Made by a program: the position numbers and the translations under genes
Notes under the pieces: model-generated
What the model was told of the DNA's origin: nothing
What the model saw: only the letters and a program-made list of their open reading frames with translations
The model's database searches: none
From: Lunularia cruciata
Taxonomy: Eukaryota > Streptophyta > Marchantiopsida > Lunulariales > Lunulariaceae
Length of the DNA: 64,000 bases
Assembly (NCBI GenBank): GCA_948567375.1
Contig: OX419760.1
Span: forward strand, 11,594,001 to 11,658,000
Reading direction: 5' to 3'
Shown here: piece by piece, positions 21,110 through 33,469 of the stretch
Layout: each line of letters starts with the position of its first letter
Position numbering within the stretch: position 1 is the stretch's first letter

Positions 21110-24100
21110 GGTAGTATCCAATAAAGGGAGTATCTTTATTAGAGTTTTTTGGTGGGATTAGCATTGGACTAACTATGGTACTACATGCAAGTATATGGGT
21201 TCAAAGGTACTTGTATGTGGAGAGAGATGAGACAAATAGGCAAGACCCACCACATCATGTGGTACACTTGGCCTGTTGGTATTCTAAGTTATTACTAATG
21301 TCAATAGTCAAAGGTTACCAAAAGACTTTACCAATAGACATTTCCTTGTTGGGGGTGCAAGATCTAGAGAGATATGGTCCCATTCATTTGGTGATTTTTG
21401 GGTGGCCATGTCAAGGACATACCCCATGCTGACCAAGGTCAAGGTCTACAAGATCTCCATTCCAATGTTTTTGGAAGATGTTCTATTTCTACAACATCTT
21501 CAAGTTCATCAATCCATTTCTATAGCCTACATTTTGGAGAACATCCCTTTGATAGATTATTCTCATACACTAGTGGTTGTGATTACACATCAGGTCTTGG
21601 ATAGGACCTACAATGTTGTTGGATGCAACCAAAGTTGGATTACTGTGTCATACTTTGCATTTCTCTCTTTAGGAGCACATAGGTTAGTTGTGGAGCTTAT
21701 GGATCAAAGGTTGTGCATAGACTTGTCACTACTAATTTGAGTGCATGTGGTACCCAACCAGTAGAACTCTCCACTTTGTTTCTAAGATTCTTTCTATCGT
21801 GCAGGAGAGAAGCAAAGGGTAACCTAACTTGTCATCATAACACACACTCCTTATCTATTGGTCATCACTTCCAACATTACCAAGGAGAAAAACATATCAT
21901 ACCTAGAAGGAAGGAACCTAAGTGAAATGCCTACATACCGATCCAAGCCAATTGGGCATACAAACAGGCATGCAAGCACCGAGAGGATCCGATCACAAGA
22001 ATTTGATAATAACTCTCTATACTTTTTGTCGAAAAAGAGCTTTAGAGCCTTCTTACTCTATCATCAAGCTAATTTCAACTATACTCCAAGCCTCCCCCAA
22101 TCTATTTTTCAGATTTCAACCAACTTTTAATCCAAGTGTGGAACTTTTATGTCTTTTTATAAGGAAAAGTCTATAAAACTCATATGGATATAACCTTTTG
22201 TGTGTGACTTGGATTCAATAGAAAGCTTGTGAGATAAGCTTTCCAATTATATGAAATAATCTAAAATATGATCATGAAAACTCCCCTAACAAGCTCTCAA
22301 ACTTGGCCATTTTTTTGTAATTTTCACCCTCATTTTGAAATCCCTAATTTAGGGTTTGCTCTTGGTTCTTGGCAATGTTTCACTAAAATTCTAAATGAAA
22401 GGTAAACTTGATCCTCAAAAACACTCCAAAAGTCTAAAATCCTCAATCACCATTACAAAAATAGGAGAATTGCCAATCATTCATGATTGAAGAGAGAATT
22501 GCTCTATCAAACTTACGACAATATTTCAACAACACTTATTGCATCAACTCTCACTTTCCATGGACCCAAAGCTAACAAAATTTCTATAATAGCCCTCGTT
22601 TAACCCTCTACAAATTTTTATTGCCTAATTCAACCCCAATCCTTAGATATGGATCAATTCTTGAGCTGGGTTAACTTGTGAGCTCTACAGACCCAAGTAT
22701 ACTTGATCCAAGACCATGAATTCTCCTTTTGAGGAATTAATATGAAACCTTTTCAAAAATGTCAAAAACATAACCACCAACAACACTAGAAATTTTCATA
22801 AGGTGACTCAAACCACAACTTAAGGAGTGATCAAAACTCCAAACTGATCATCACTTCTTCTCCAACACCTTACATCCTTAAAGCACCAACTTCAACCAAC
22901 CAGATCTAGTTTGAAATTGACCCTAAACTAGAATTTCTTACACTCAACACTCTAAGCACTTTGTCTACTCTCTAACCCCATTGACAAATAATAAAAATGT
23001 CTCAAGAATCTCTCCAGATTGCCTACTTTGTGCTCTTGGATATGAATTCTACCTCCTTGATTAATCAATGATATCTCTCTGAAAATTTGCTCAAATAATT
23101 TGATTTCTATCTCTAGATTGTAGCTTGTCAGCTCTTCTCTATAACATGATCTTTTCTCCTTGAATGCCCTTCCCAAAATCCTTTGAAGGTCAAAAAAATC
23201 CCGATTTCTTACCTTGGGACCCAATCTTTTACAAGTTTATTATTTAGTCTCTTCAATTTTTGACAAATGGACCCCACAAGTCCACCTTGAAGCTCATGAG
23301 AAACATTGAGTTGTTCTCTATCTATAAGAGCACATAAACATATAAGTCCTACACTTGTTCATAAGTAAGCACTAGAAGGACAATAGGATTTGGGTTTCCC
23401 ATCATCAATTCCATGAATGCCGCCCCAAAATGTACCACCATCCAATCTAGTAAGTTGTCATGGTGTAGAGTCTAAAGCCTGATGAGTGGCAAATTGGGAG
23501 CATAGAACATCTCCTACTCAAATTCCCTCTTTGATGCCTAGTTTCACGCTCTACTACAACTCTCACTCTTAATGTCCTCCTCCCGCTCAAGACTCCTCTA
23601 ACCAAGAAACACCTTATTTCAAATCTCCACCATGTATATACATCAAAGCCCTTGAAAAGGATAAGATTGTAACCCATGTGGCCAATCACAAACATGTACA
23701 TAGATTGCTCATATGGCAATAGCTCAACCGTGGGATCCGTCATACAACCTACTCCACTAATATGGAGATAAACCATGCTAATTTACTTTTCCATGGCTTT
23801 GCAAACCATAACATGACAACATGCACATTATCTTTGTCTTTAGTGGATGAACCTCTTACCTAAAGAGGTTTCATAATGTGCTTATGATAGGATTCAATAA
23901 CTAGCCAACTTTTGTGTTCATTATATTTTGGATGTTGGGCATAAGTCTCAAATAGTGGTAGTGGTTGATAGCTCACCTATGGTAGTAGTGAACCTTCTTG
24001 GACAACCTAGAGATGCAAACCTACAATCATGAGTTTCCCAAGCTCACATTCTTTTTGAGAGGGAAATCTTGGACTTATTTGGGACTCACTATTACAACAA
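21110..24100 (+). pseudogene. Cytosine-5 DNA methyltransferase domain of element B, split by an insertion
   Basis: Motif I reads SLLEFFGGISIGL (about 21,130-21,170), followed by RYLYVERDE (acidic end of strand 2). Motif IV reads GWPCQGHT, with the catalytic Cys codon at 21,409-21,411. Motif VI reads ILENIPL near 21,525-21,545, in another frame. The domain is then cut at 21,643 by 2.2 kb of unrelated DNA. It resumes at 23,822 with the motif VIII region (degraded to a CAT-TAT-CTT-TGT-like string) and the YDGIQ and ILDVG segments, and stops at 24,100 where the 3' LTR begins. Compared with C it lacks the final GQAM segment. The glycines of motif I are best preserved in this copy. Confidence 0.8.
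21644..23821. mobile_element. 2.2-kb insertion within the methyltransferase of element B, origin unknown
   Basis: Aligning B to C and D shows contiguous methyltransferase on both sides, with an insertion beginning TGTGTCATAC and ending ATGACAACA. The TG...CA ends with an imperfect inverted terminal repeat (TGT(T)GTCAT) suggest a solo LTR or small retroelement. A clear target duplication is not seen. Minus-strand open frames at 22,952-23,224 (charged, helical) and 23,447-23,776 show no domain I recognise. Confidence 0.5.
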
Positions 24101-24102
24101 TT

Positions 24103-25292
24103 TGTCATGCCGTTTGTAGTGTCGCATCTAGATTGCTCTGACACTATAGTTGTTGTGATAGTAGTTAGAGGTATTTCAGGAGTTTTCCATAGACTACTTT
24201 CTAACGGTCAGATTTTTTGTTTGGGGTATTGATTTCACAATGGGGCCCATCGTCACTTTTCACCGTTTGCACCGTCAAGTGTGCCATCGGTAGGACCATT
24301 AGGGTTTTTGACCTAGCTCAAGTCCAAGGGTATACTTCCAAAGTGCAACTCCAGAAGAGCTTACTTCTTTGATGTTGAGCCTTTGAGTTTTTGGCTATGG
24401 TAGACAAAGGCCGGCTAGCGTCACCTAGATTCTTTTAGCTAGAGTGGGTGTGGCTTGATTGTAATCAATGCCCAGTTATTTACAGTTTATAGAGTGACAG
24501 ATCAAGTACTGATATGAGTTGAGTTGATTTGAGAGTTGTAAACAATCCAATTACATTAGAGAAGTGAAGTCAAGGAGAAATTGGATGTAGAAATTATGAT
24601 TGTTGGTGGTATCTCCAAGTGCAATGGATTGTTGGTAGCTCGATCAAAGTTCAAGTTTTCCCTGGTGTGCAGAAGCTCGTTGCTTGATGCAAATCTGGCA
24701 GTAAGGCAAATGGTGTGCAGAAGTGCTGGCTAATTTTTGAGCAAATAAGGAGCAATTTTTTGAGTAGTAGTTGTGATTTTGAGCTTAGGAGGTGAAGGTA
24801 TGATCAATTTGTTGCGAGTTGGGCTCCGAAAGTAAAATTGAAGGTGGAGTTAAGAACCTATTCTCATCAATTTTTGATTTGAAAAAACCCATTATTCAAT
24901 TTGGCTTGAGTGGAGAGTTAGAAAAGGATTTGGCAGTCAGCCAAACTTAGGATTTATGGCAGATTTTGGCCAAATTTAGAGGAGGTTTGCTAGATTTGGA
25001 GGAGTTTTGAAGTTGCAAATTTTGGCCAAATTTATGGCCTCATTTGGTTGAATTTTGGCATTTAGAAGCTTCAAGGCATATGGCTGTGGGCTATGAGAGG
25101 CTACAATGGTCTAGAAAGGCCTACAAGGTAGCTTGTTGGCATGAGGCTAGCTAGTTTAGAGTAGATCTTGGTCATTGTTTGGCAAAATCTGCCCATCTTG
25201 CTAGATTGTACGCAATAGGGTTTGACCTCTAGATCTCTTATTCCTAGATTGGTACCCTAGCCAACTGGTCCACCCTCACTTGTTGTCAAAGT
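24103..25292 (+). repeat. 3' LTR of element B, truncated
   Basis: Begins TGTCATGCCGTTTGTAGTG, directly after decayed methyltransferase sequence. It carries the family phrases, including the antisense tRNA-like segment at 25,201-25,275. Similarity ends about 140 bases before the expected LTR end. Confidence 0.8.
25201..25275 (-). other. tRNA-like segment inside the 3' LTR of B, antisense
   Basis: The minus strand reads GGTGGACCAGTTGGCTAGGG, then an AATCTAGGAATAAGAGAT arm, then AGGTCAAACCC. It matches the segments at 18,191 and 54,712 position for position. Confidence 0.45.
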
Positions 25293-25329
25293 GATTGGGT
25301 ATAATGTGCAAAGGTACCTAGACTTGGTG

Positions 25330-26560
25330 GACTAGTGTGTTGCCTTTGCCATGGAAACCTAAAAGATCTCTTCATTCAAAAACTTGTTACCTATGTCTTT
25401 GGCCTGATTTGTGGGTTTGAGCATGGACAAGAAATTGGCATTTTTGTGTTCTGATCTTTTCCTCATCTGCATTGGGTAGGCAAATTCTAGCAATAATAAT
25501 ACCCACCTCACAATTTGTCTTGATAAATTTGCCTTCTTCACTGTAGTGCATAATGGTCTACATGGAAGACAAATTCATAACCTTATAGGTAATGATGAAA
25601 TTTCTTACAAGCATGCACCATGCCCAATGCTTCTTGCTCAATGGTGGTATAATTTTTCTCTGTGGTAGATAGTTGTTGGCTAATCTAGTACACATAATCC
25701 TTCTGGTTCTTGTTCTTTTGATTGGGTACCATTCATACTGCAGTTGAGTACACATGGTACATGTTTCCCAATTAGGACTTGCATTACTAATGCTTCTACC
25801 AACTTGGTTTTTTGTAAGGCAAAGGTGTCCTCTTGCTCCTTTGCCCAACTAAAGTCTTGGGCCTTCATTGATAGCTTCATGAGGAGTGTTGCCAATACTT
25901 CATAGTTGGCAAAAAAAACGTTTAGTACTAGCCCACATGGCCTTAAAAGGCTCTCAACTCCCTAAAGATCTTGGGTGATTCAAGAGATTGCATCACTTTC
26001 ACCTTCAATTCATCCTAAAACCCAATGTCCAAGAAATCATAATAAAGAACCACTTCTCTAGATGTAAATATAATCTAGATTATCTACATCTCTCAAATGT
26101 TTGGTGTTAAAATGAGATGTGATTTGTCCTTTTGCAAAAGAAACAAAAATCCTCATTGAAGATCTCCATGATTTTCCATAGTTAGTCTTAGAGAATGTAG
26201 TTATTATCCAATGAAATGTTGTAGGTGCATTACAAAAACCAATAGTAGTCCCATGACATATCCATTAAGGTACCATACAAACGTCATAGGCCTTATCATC
26301 ATGATTATGGCCACCTTGTGAAACTTTGTAGCTATTGTCATTACAAACCTTGAGAACTTCATAATTATGAGCCAAACTTAACAATCCCTATAACCTTACA
26401 AAGATATACAACCACTATTACAAATTTGCACCACCAAGTATCAATCAACTTGGTGCATTCAATTGGCATGATTGCATTGCCAAAGAAAAAAAATTATTGA
26501 CTATTCCTATTGACTAAAACACCTGAATGGCAAGATGGTAACCTTTCATCAAATAGCACA
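25330..26560 (-). mobile_element. Gypsy pol fragment, family F, second copy
   Basis: Minus-strand frames at 25,359-25,895 give an RT/RNase H-type segment (FSWAKEQEDTFALQKTKLVEA, the usual FxWxxxxxxAFxxLKxxLxxAP pattern). Upstream at about 25,950-26,050 is a VMQSLESPK..ELRAF phrase (end of RT). Further upstream are remnants of the palm region. The same phrases occur at 48,966-49,379, and the DNA phrase TTTCTTACAAGCAYRMACCATSC is shared at 25,600 and 48,735. Many stops and frameshifts; old and inactive. Confidence 0.65.
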
Positions 26561-26929
26561 ATAGCCAAATATCTAAACGGTTTGCCTAGACTATAAAATG
26601 GAATCTCTTGCCTACAAAATGGGACTTTTGGCATTTTAATATTTCAAATTTTTGTTTCATTGATCATTCTCTATGCTTAAGAAGGAGTTTAATCTATCAA
26701 AATTATGATTTGACTTAAGAGTCTATGAGACAGTATTTTAAGCATGGTAGATTTCCAATCTAGTGAATTAGCCAATGATTGTAGTGATGATTATGGAGGT
26801 GAGACAAGAAGAACACCCAAAACTATCAACAAAACCCCCAAGATATTTGAGCGGGGCCTATACCCTAGAGAAGAGTATATCCACAATAAAAATCTAGAAT
26901 TTTTGTTATGATATATTTTTTTGCGCTCC

Positions 26930-27090
26930 GGCGCCAGAGGCACCCAGAAAACGTAAACCCGTAAATAGTAAAGCCCTTTACGCCCTCCGGGGCTTTGGGC
27001 CTCCGGGCCTATAACCTATCGGGGGGATACCTGCGGGGCCATAAACTTAACAGTTTATGCGCTACGCGTGTAGCGCTGGCCAAATATTGT
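26930..27090. other. Cluster of GC-rich hairpins, organelle-like composition
   Basis: About 160 bases contain at least four short palindromes in a row: GTAAAGCCCTTTAC, GCCCTCCGGGGC with GGGCCTCCGGGCC, CATAAACTTAACAGTTTATG, and GCGCTACGCGTGTAGCGC. Base composition changes abruptly on both sides (TTTTTTT before, ordinary AT-rich sequence after). Such arrays are typical of green-algal organelle spacers, and I see none elsewhere at this density in the window. Confidence 0.6.
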
Positions 27091-27780
27091 GCGCGGATTG
27101 GTTTGTACTATTCATCAATGCTAGAAGAAAATTGTAATAATCTTGATCTTGATCCCTTGGAACTTGAGAGGAAGTCCTACCTTTTGGACCAAAGATCACT
27201 AGCAATAGGTTCTTGGGCCTGAAATCTTGCTCTTTGGATAGATGCTCATAGATACCCCATCCCTCATTGTTGTCCTAGCAAGAAACTTAAGGCCAAGATA
27301 GATGATTCCTCTCAAAAAGAGAAAAAGACCAATGCACTCACCTAAAGATCCCATCCAAAGAGTTATTACCAAAAAAATTATGAAACTATCCAAATCAAAA
27401 CAAACTACTTATGCTAACCTCAACCAAGTAATTTTCTTTCCACTTCTCCACAAAGGTAAACTAGTAAGCTAGATGTGAATGTTTCATGAGCATGTTTCCA
27501 AGCTAGCATAGGACATGATAGAGCAAGGAGGTGCTATGATCATATTGCCTTTCATCCTACATTTCTATATAGGATTGGACCTCCTTACAAAGAAGGAAAA
27601 GAATAAATACCCCAACCACTTCCATCATCCAAAATACTTTAGTGAGCACCTAGATGTAACTAAGGAATAAAGAAATACAAGAAACAAATAATATGCACAT
27701 ACAAAGAAATTTGTGCATGTGATACATTAGCCGTCATTTTTTTGTAGAATTAGAGTCTTACAAGCAAACTATTATACAAA
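27091..27780. other. Decayed repeat DNA, no gene
   Basis: Short open frames on both strands (for example 27,199-27,393 minus), none with a recognisable motif. Composition matches the surrounding retroelement remnants. Confidence 0.4.
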
Positions 27781-29450
27781 GATGATAGTCATACAACCCA
27801 AGGTTCAAGCTTCCAAGAAATGGAAATGATACTCCTAAGTGATTGAAAGATCTTCAAGTGAAAATGGAAACAAGAAGACTACAAAAGCATAACATGGATG
27901 AAGTATACCAATCTGGATCACAAATTGTATCAGATCAAGGAAAGATTGCTCTGGTAAATAACAAATGATAAATGAATGATGATTCATTCACATTGATTTT
28001 TTCACCTATAATAGATAACAAAATGGACTGGGTATCTTAACAATGATTTCAACAAGCAAACAAAGATAAGGACGGGAGTAGATCTCTTGCCAAGGAGAAA
28101 AAAATGATGGAAGATTCTGAGGAAGTCCTTATAGCCAAATTGAAGAAGGTATCCAAAAATCAACCACAATCCTTAACGTTATCCTACATGTCCAAGAAAT
28201 CTATTCCATCATGAATGAGGCAAGTTGATGAATCTTAGACAAATAGATAAGGCTTTGAAGAGTGATAAAGAGTGTTATCTAAATATTGAGCTAGCCACAA
28301 AGAAAGAAGTTCTTAAAATGGAGGAGTCCATAAGAAGAAAACTATAGGATAGAGGATAGAACCATAGAAAGAGGATGCGGATATGGCCATAGCTCATGAA
28401 GAGGTGAGAGAAGTTCATAGTGACCAGCTTGCAGATCAACAACCGCCAAATGATGCATGAGCAAAGGATGATAGTGCCACAAAAGACATATTATGCCAAC
28501 TAAAGCACAAAGGTAACTCACTCTTATGGCTAATGATAGTATACACTGCGATGAACATGGTGGTGCTAATGATGGAAGCCTTAGAAGAACTCATGTCATT
28601 TTACTTGGAACTTAATAATAGCATCAAAGACCCAATAGCACTTATAAGACAACTTCACCAGCTTGCACAAACAAGTACTACAGAAAAGGCCCTACTTTGT
28701 AGTGAGCTAACCCAAGTCAAGCAAAAGCTTGCAATGGAAGAAGATCATTCTCAAGAGAAAGATAGGTTGCTGGCAAAATATCAAAAGGAAGAGCTCACAC
28801 ATTGTGAGAAAAACAAGAGAGTATAATGATGTCTAAAAGCAAATATCTACACCCTCAACAACAAATCAGACATGACAATCAATTGTTGGTACGAGACAAA
28901 GAAGTAGTGACATTACAATAGGAGTTGGACAAGGCGTAGGCCAAGCCTATTATAGCTAAATCTTGTTACAAGAATCTCAAGAGGATTACCAATCTTTGTA
29001 TGCAAGAGCTCACTATAAGACTAAAGTGTCAATGAGAGAAGGAAGATGAAATGCAGACAAATATACAAAACAAGATGACAATGGAGCTCTAAACAAACAA
29101 ACCAACCAAAAAGCTTAGAGAACAAACAAATGATGTCACTTGCTACAATTGGACACATTGTGTTACAACTCCTTGAGCAATTAGAATAGATCATAGTAGA
29201 ACACACTCATCATATAACATTGAAGGACCTCAAGATGCAAATAAACAAATTAGAAACATACACAAACAAACAATTGATGGCATTGTCTATCAAACTTCAT
29301 GGCCAACCAACTCCAAGACACATAGATGAGTCTTCTTCAAGAAATTGGTGGTTATATGAAGGAGCTCATATGACTCATCTAGCTTTGTAAAAGAGATGGG
29401 AGTTCATCACAAGAGCAGCCAAAATGTCTAACAAACTAGTAAGGAACTTC
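27780..29450 (+). pseudogene. Coiled-coil protein remnant of unknown family
   Basis: The best-preserved part is 28,533-28,826, rich in E, K, Q and L with heptad-like spacing (for example EKALLCSELTQVKQKLAMEE). Broken frames with the same composition extend on both sides (SLAKEKKMMEDSEEVLIAKL upstream near 28,080-28,150; LEELMSFYLELN inside). It ends not far before an LTR-like promoter. It may be a retroelement structural protein or an extra ORF. A similar coiled-coil frame lies on the minus strand at 52,070-53,190. I recognise no specific family. Confidence 0.4.
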
Positions 29451-29798
29451 ATATAGCATGATTGTCTGCCAAGCATCATGATTATGATCCATCTTGCAGT
29501 TAGGATAGAATATAATTTTTAGTTGTGACCCAAGGCTCTTCATATTTGTACATACTTTGTAAAAACTTAAATTAGGCCACCACACAAAGATCTCGTGCTA
29601 GACAATCACTCAAAAAATAGTGATAAATGACAAATCAAGAAGATAAGGTGGCCATTCCATGTAGGCTACACCTACTTAAGTTAGACTAGGATAAAATAAG
29701 TGATAAAAATAGGATTAGCAAGGAGTGCCATAGATGTAAATAAGAGATTTCTAGCACATTTCAGCCGTTGGATCTCTTTGGCTGTAATGTAGGATATG

Positions 29799-29807
29799 TA
29801 TAAAAGG
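29799..29807 (+). promoter_or_regulatory. TATA box in an LTR-like segment
   Basis: TATAAAAGG lies in about 300 bases that have no coding character and follow a coiled-coil remnant, with GTTGGATCTCTTTGGCTG upstream. It looks like the U3/R promoter of a retroelement LTR, though matching LTR ends were not found. Confidence 0.45.
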
Positions 29808-31490
29808 ATTTTGCCCAATTTTCAATGGGTTCACTTGGTGCATCCTTCTTTTGCAATAGATGAAGTTTATACCATCAACATGAGGCTGTCTATGCATATT
29901 TGTGTATGCCTTGTATGAAGAATTGCATGCTTAATTGAGTAGATGCAAGGAATCTTAAAGTAAGAGTAGAGACACTTGAGTGAGTGGAATCATTTTTGTT
30001 TGATTAGAGCATCTATCTATTGGTGTTGTGGAGTGCCAATTGCAATACATTGATAGATTATCAAAAGTCAAGAGTATCATAAAGTACAAAAAGATCAAAA
30101 GATTGAAAGATAAGCAACATGATCCATCCATGACATTTGTGAGGTCATGCCTTCTAGGAAAGGTAGAACACTACTTCACAATTGTAGTCATTAGGGTGAT
30201 TGGACCTTTGGAGTATCCTACCCCGTCTTTGTATACATATTCTAAGACTCGGCTCATAGGGCTTTGTAGTAGTCTTGACCTCATATGACTCCTAACTTTA
30301 TGGAGAAAATAAGAACTCAATATACACGAAGTCCTCAATGTCTCCAATCTTCAATCCGGTCATACCAAAGGAAGACAAGAAACTTACATGGGAAAGTGGC
30401 CTTAACTATGAATGAACTATCACCTTCAAGAGTAATTTGGATTACATTTGTGGTGAAAGTGATTCTAATTATTTTTTTGTAGTATGGTGTAGGGGATGGT
30501 ACTATCTTCTTTCAAGAGGAGGTCTTGATCAAGAGTTTAAATAGGAAATAATAAATAAACTATGACATTGTAGCACTTTCCTTCCTTCTTAGTCATTTCT
30601 AACAAATATCCTTATGTGAACTACCTGTTCTTACTATTTATATTATTAGTACATCAACATTGGGCTGTCACATACACTTATCATTACATGAGCACAACAA
30701 AATAGTGCTCAAATATTATAGCACATCAAAGAAAAAATATCTCACAATTCTTTAGATGGATCATTTTATTATCATATATGGTATGGTTAAAATTTTGCAA
30801 TTCTCACCTCCATCGAGAAAGAAACTTCGTGGAAAATTCCTCATTTGTAAGAATAGACTTTGTTAGTGCAATCTTGTTTCATGGAAATAGAATGTCCATG
30901 ACTAACAATAATCTCAATTTTGATTCCAAACTTGCAATAATAGATTTTTTTTAAGTATACCAAGATTATTCCCTTGTCTTTAATCTCAAAATGGATAATG
31001 CTATAAGAAAAATATAATCTCTTTGCTTATCTTTCCTTATTGCTAAATAAAGGATTTTTTAAAAATTTCATGTATTCTTCTTGGTGGTCAGTCCAAAATT
31101 ATAAGGACTAAAATTTAGTTTAATTTCAATAAATCTGAATTGGTCTAAACCCTCTTATTACTAACATAGAAGGTTCTACACCCATAACGGTCAATTGAGT
31201 AGTTAGAAAACCTAGGATTCCAAAACTTCAAGCTATCTTGATGACACCCCAAACCAATCTGTCATTTTGATGATATTGTTTTAGTCAAATAATTTGTTTC
31301 AAACCCAAATATCTTTCTATAAAGGTATGAAGAAAATGATTTTCAATAGATATCTCAAAGGAAAAAATATGTGTCTATCATGTAATTTCATAGCTCATGG
31401 ATAGGAGCTACATCTTGAGCTCTTAATAACTACCATTTATATCTATTGCAAAGATGAGACATGTCAAAAAAGCTTTGTCTATCAAAGCAT
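29808..31490. other. Intergenic and decayed repeat DNA, no gene
   Basis: Short plus-strand open frames (30,028-30,288 and 30,285-30,482) are next to each other in different frames and may be a broken retroelement gag. No motif supports this. The rest is AT-rich without structure. Confidence 0.35.
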
Positions 31491-31704
31491 AAAGGACATC
31501 CATTGATTCTGATCAATCTTATAAAGAAATTAAGAAGTACATGATAACATAAGAATTTCCTATTTTAGCTAAAATTGAGAATGCATGGTGGAATGATAAA
31601 GGACATCCATTGATTCTAATCAATCTTATAAAGAAATTGAGAAGTAGATGATAACATAAGAGTTTCCTATTTTAGCTAAAATTGAGAATGCATGGTGGAA
31701 TGAT
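31491..31704. repeat. 107-bp tandem duplication
   Basis: AAAGGACATCCATTGATTCT through TGGTGGAATGAT occurs twice head to tail (31,491-31,597 and 31,598-31,704) with a handful of substitutions. Confidence 0.9.
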
Positions 31705-33469
31705 TGGCTTTCTTTCCAATCCCAAAATAGTTTTTCATTGAAGTTGAGAAGTAATGTCCCACTTAAGAGCCATGGAGCTAGCAAAGACAATTGTAAATTT
31801 CTCAATCTCAACCTAAAATTTCATGAAGAAGAAGTTGTGATTGATACATAGAATATAAAAACTTATCTCTTCAATGATTCATATGTATTAACGTGGCAAA
31901 GGAAGCCAACTGAAGGTTTTGGCATGTTAAATAGGTACATAGAACTATTCTAGTTACAAAAAACCTTCAGTTTTGGCATGTTATGTAGGCACATGGAACG
32001 ATAGGTCTAAAACCTCTTATTACGATTATTTAGTAAAATTAGATCGAGATGTACCATTATTTTAGTAAAGTTAGAGTATTTGTCAAGGTCTCAATGCACT
32101 AGCCTCATAAAGGAAAGAGAACACAAATTTTCAGCATAGATTCAATGCTTTACTACTTATAGCTTAATACATTTAGTGGAAAATGTACTCGATAGACAAA
32201 TGATAAAAGGATGCAAGCTATATTGTTCATTGATTAGATTGACGTTATCATATATTAATATCTTTCTATTTGAATTTACCTTGACCAAAGCCCTTATCCG
32301 TAGAATTGCAGTCATAACTCAAATTTACAAGCAAGTCTTCTTCTAAAACAGAATTAGAAATCGATGGAGAAGAAAATAGGATTCGGAAGATAAAGTTCCT
32401 CTAGTTATAGAAAGAAGCTCCCAAAGAAATAGTCAAATCTAATTTTAAATGTATTTCTATGGAAATTATGGATGCATAATCTTGTGAAAGATTCGTAATA
32501 AAAATGACCTACGAAACTTAAACATCATATAGAATTTAAGCATGTACTAAAATTTTTAAAGTTTCTTTGACAAAATGATCTATGGAACTTAAACCTCAAC
32601 AAGCCATATGCAACCTTTTTTTGGATCTATTTATAAAATATAATTCGTTTTGAAGAATACGATATGAACATAAAAGATTAAAATTTATTTATTATAAATA
32701 TCTCTATTTTAAATTATCAAAATTATGGAAAAAAATAAATAAAATCTCCTCCTATATGATTATGTTTAAACCGAATGTAAAATTTTAAAACGATGTAGTA
32801 GCTCTCTTCGAGTAGTTGCAGCTCCAGAACTGGAACGATTACGCAGTACAGGGACATGACGGCATCCACATGCCACCCGATGTATACCGTATCCGGATTC
32901 ATGATCCAAAGCAGAAACCGCGTTTGTGGACTTGTTTGTTACTCGCAGAAAGCGGTCAATATGCAGGCGCTCTAGTGTAAATGGATGCACGTGTGTCACT
33001 AGCTAGAATCCCAGGGCTGTCAGCTGTAACAGAACCGTCACTGTACCGTATGTTTATGAGAGAAAGCGTGGATGTTTGTGGGGTAGGCGTGGAGGCGCTT
33101 GAAGGGACAACACGATGAAGTATGCACATTTTTTAGACATGGAGCTTAAATTCGGTTTAAGTCCCTTCGCTGAGTAGGACGTCTGATGAAGCGCCAGTTT
33201 TCCCGGACCTCATTTTGACGGACGTGAAGGAAAGGTTGAATGAGTGCAGTGTTAAGTATCTGAAGGTTGAGTGTGTCAGAGCAGGCGTTGATTTCGTTTT
33301 TGAGGTCCCTCAAGAGCTTGAAATTCCGAGCTGGGGAATGCAGCTGCACTTCGAAGTTTGTAGAGAGATGTTTGTCGTGTAAGTTGTCAGTGGAAGTCCT
33401 TTGAGATTGTCAGAAGCGTACCCACAAGGTAGATTGTGTGTTGATTATTTAAGGTGTTAGATAGGAAGG
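31705..33469. other. Spacer and upstream region of the COMT gene
   Basis: 31,705-32,770 is AT-rich with no supported gene. From about 32,780 base composition rises and resembles that near the two host genes, so 32,780-33,469 probably holds the COMT promoter and 5' UTR. A TATTTAAGG at 33,445-33,453 lies too close to the ATG to be a convincing TATA box. Confidence 0.4.

Larger units (their letters stand above)
16880..25292 (+). mobile_element. Ty3/gypsy element B, methyltransferase-carrying family, pol deleted
   Basis: The 5' LTR (16,880-18,400) begins TGTCATGACATTTG and ends CA just before a tRNA-iMet-like primer site (TGGTGGTAGAGCC). Gag remnants follow (18,850-19,690), then protease (20,090-20,600) and a methyltransferase (21,110-24,100) interrupted by a foreign 2.2-kb insertion. 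The 3' LTR (24,103 to about 25,292) begins TGTCATGCCGTTTG right after the methyltransferase, so RT, RNase H and integrase are missing. The 3' LTR loses similarity near 25,292, where an older gypsy fragment begins. LTR identity to C and D was judged by eye along several hundred bases. The copy is heavily decayed. Confidence 0.85.

Noticed and set aside
31626-31811. 61-codon minus-strand frame and an opposing 64-codon plus frame
   Set aside because: They overlap a tandem duplication and show no motif. Coding status cannot be supported.
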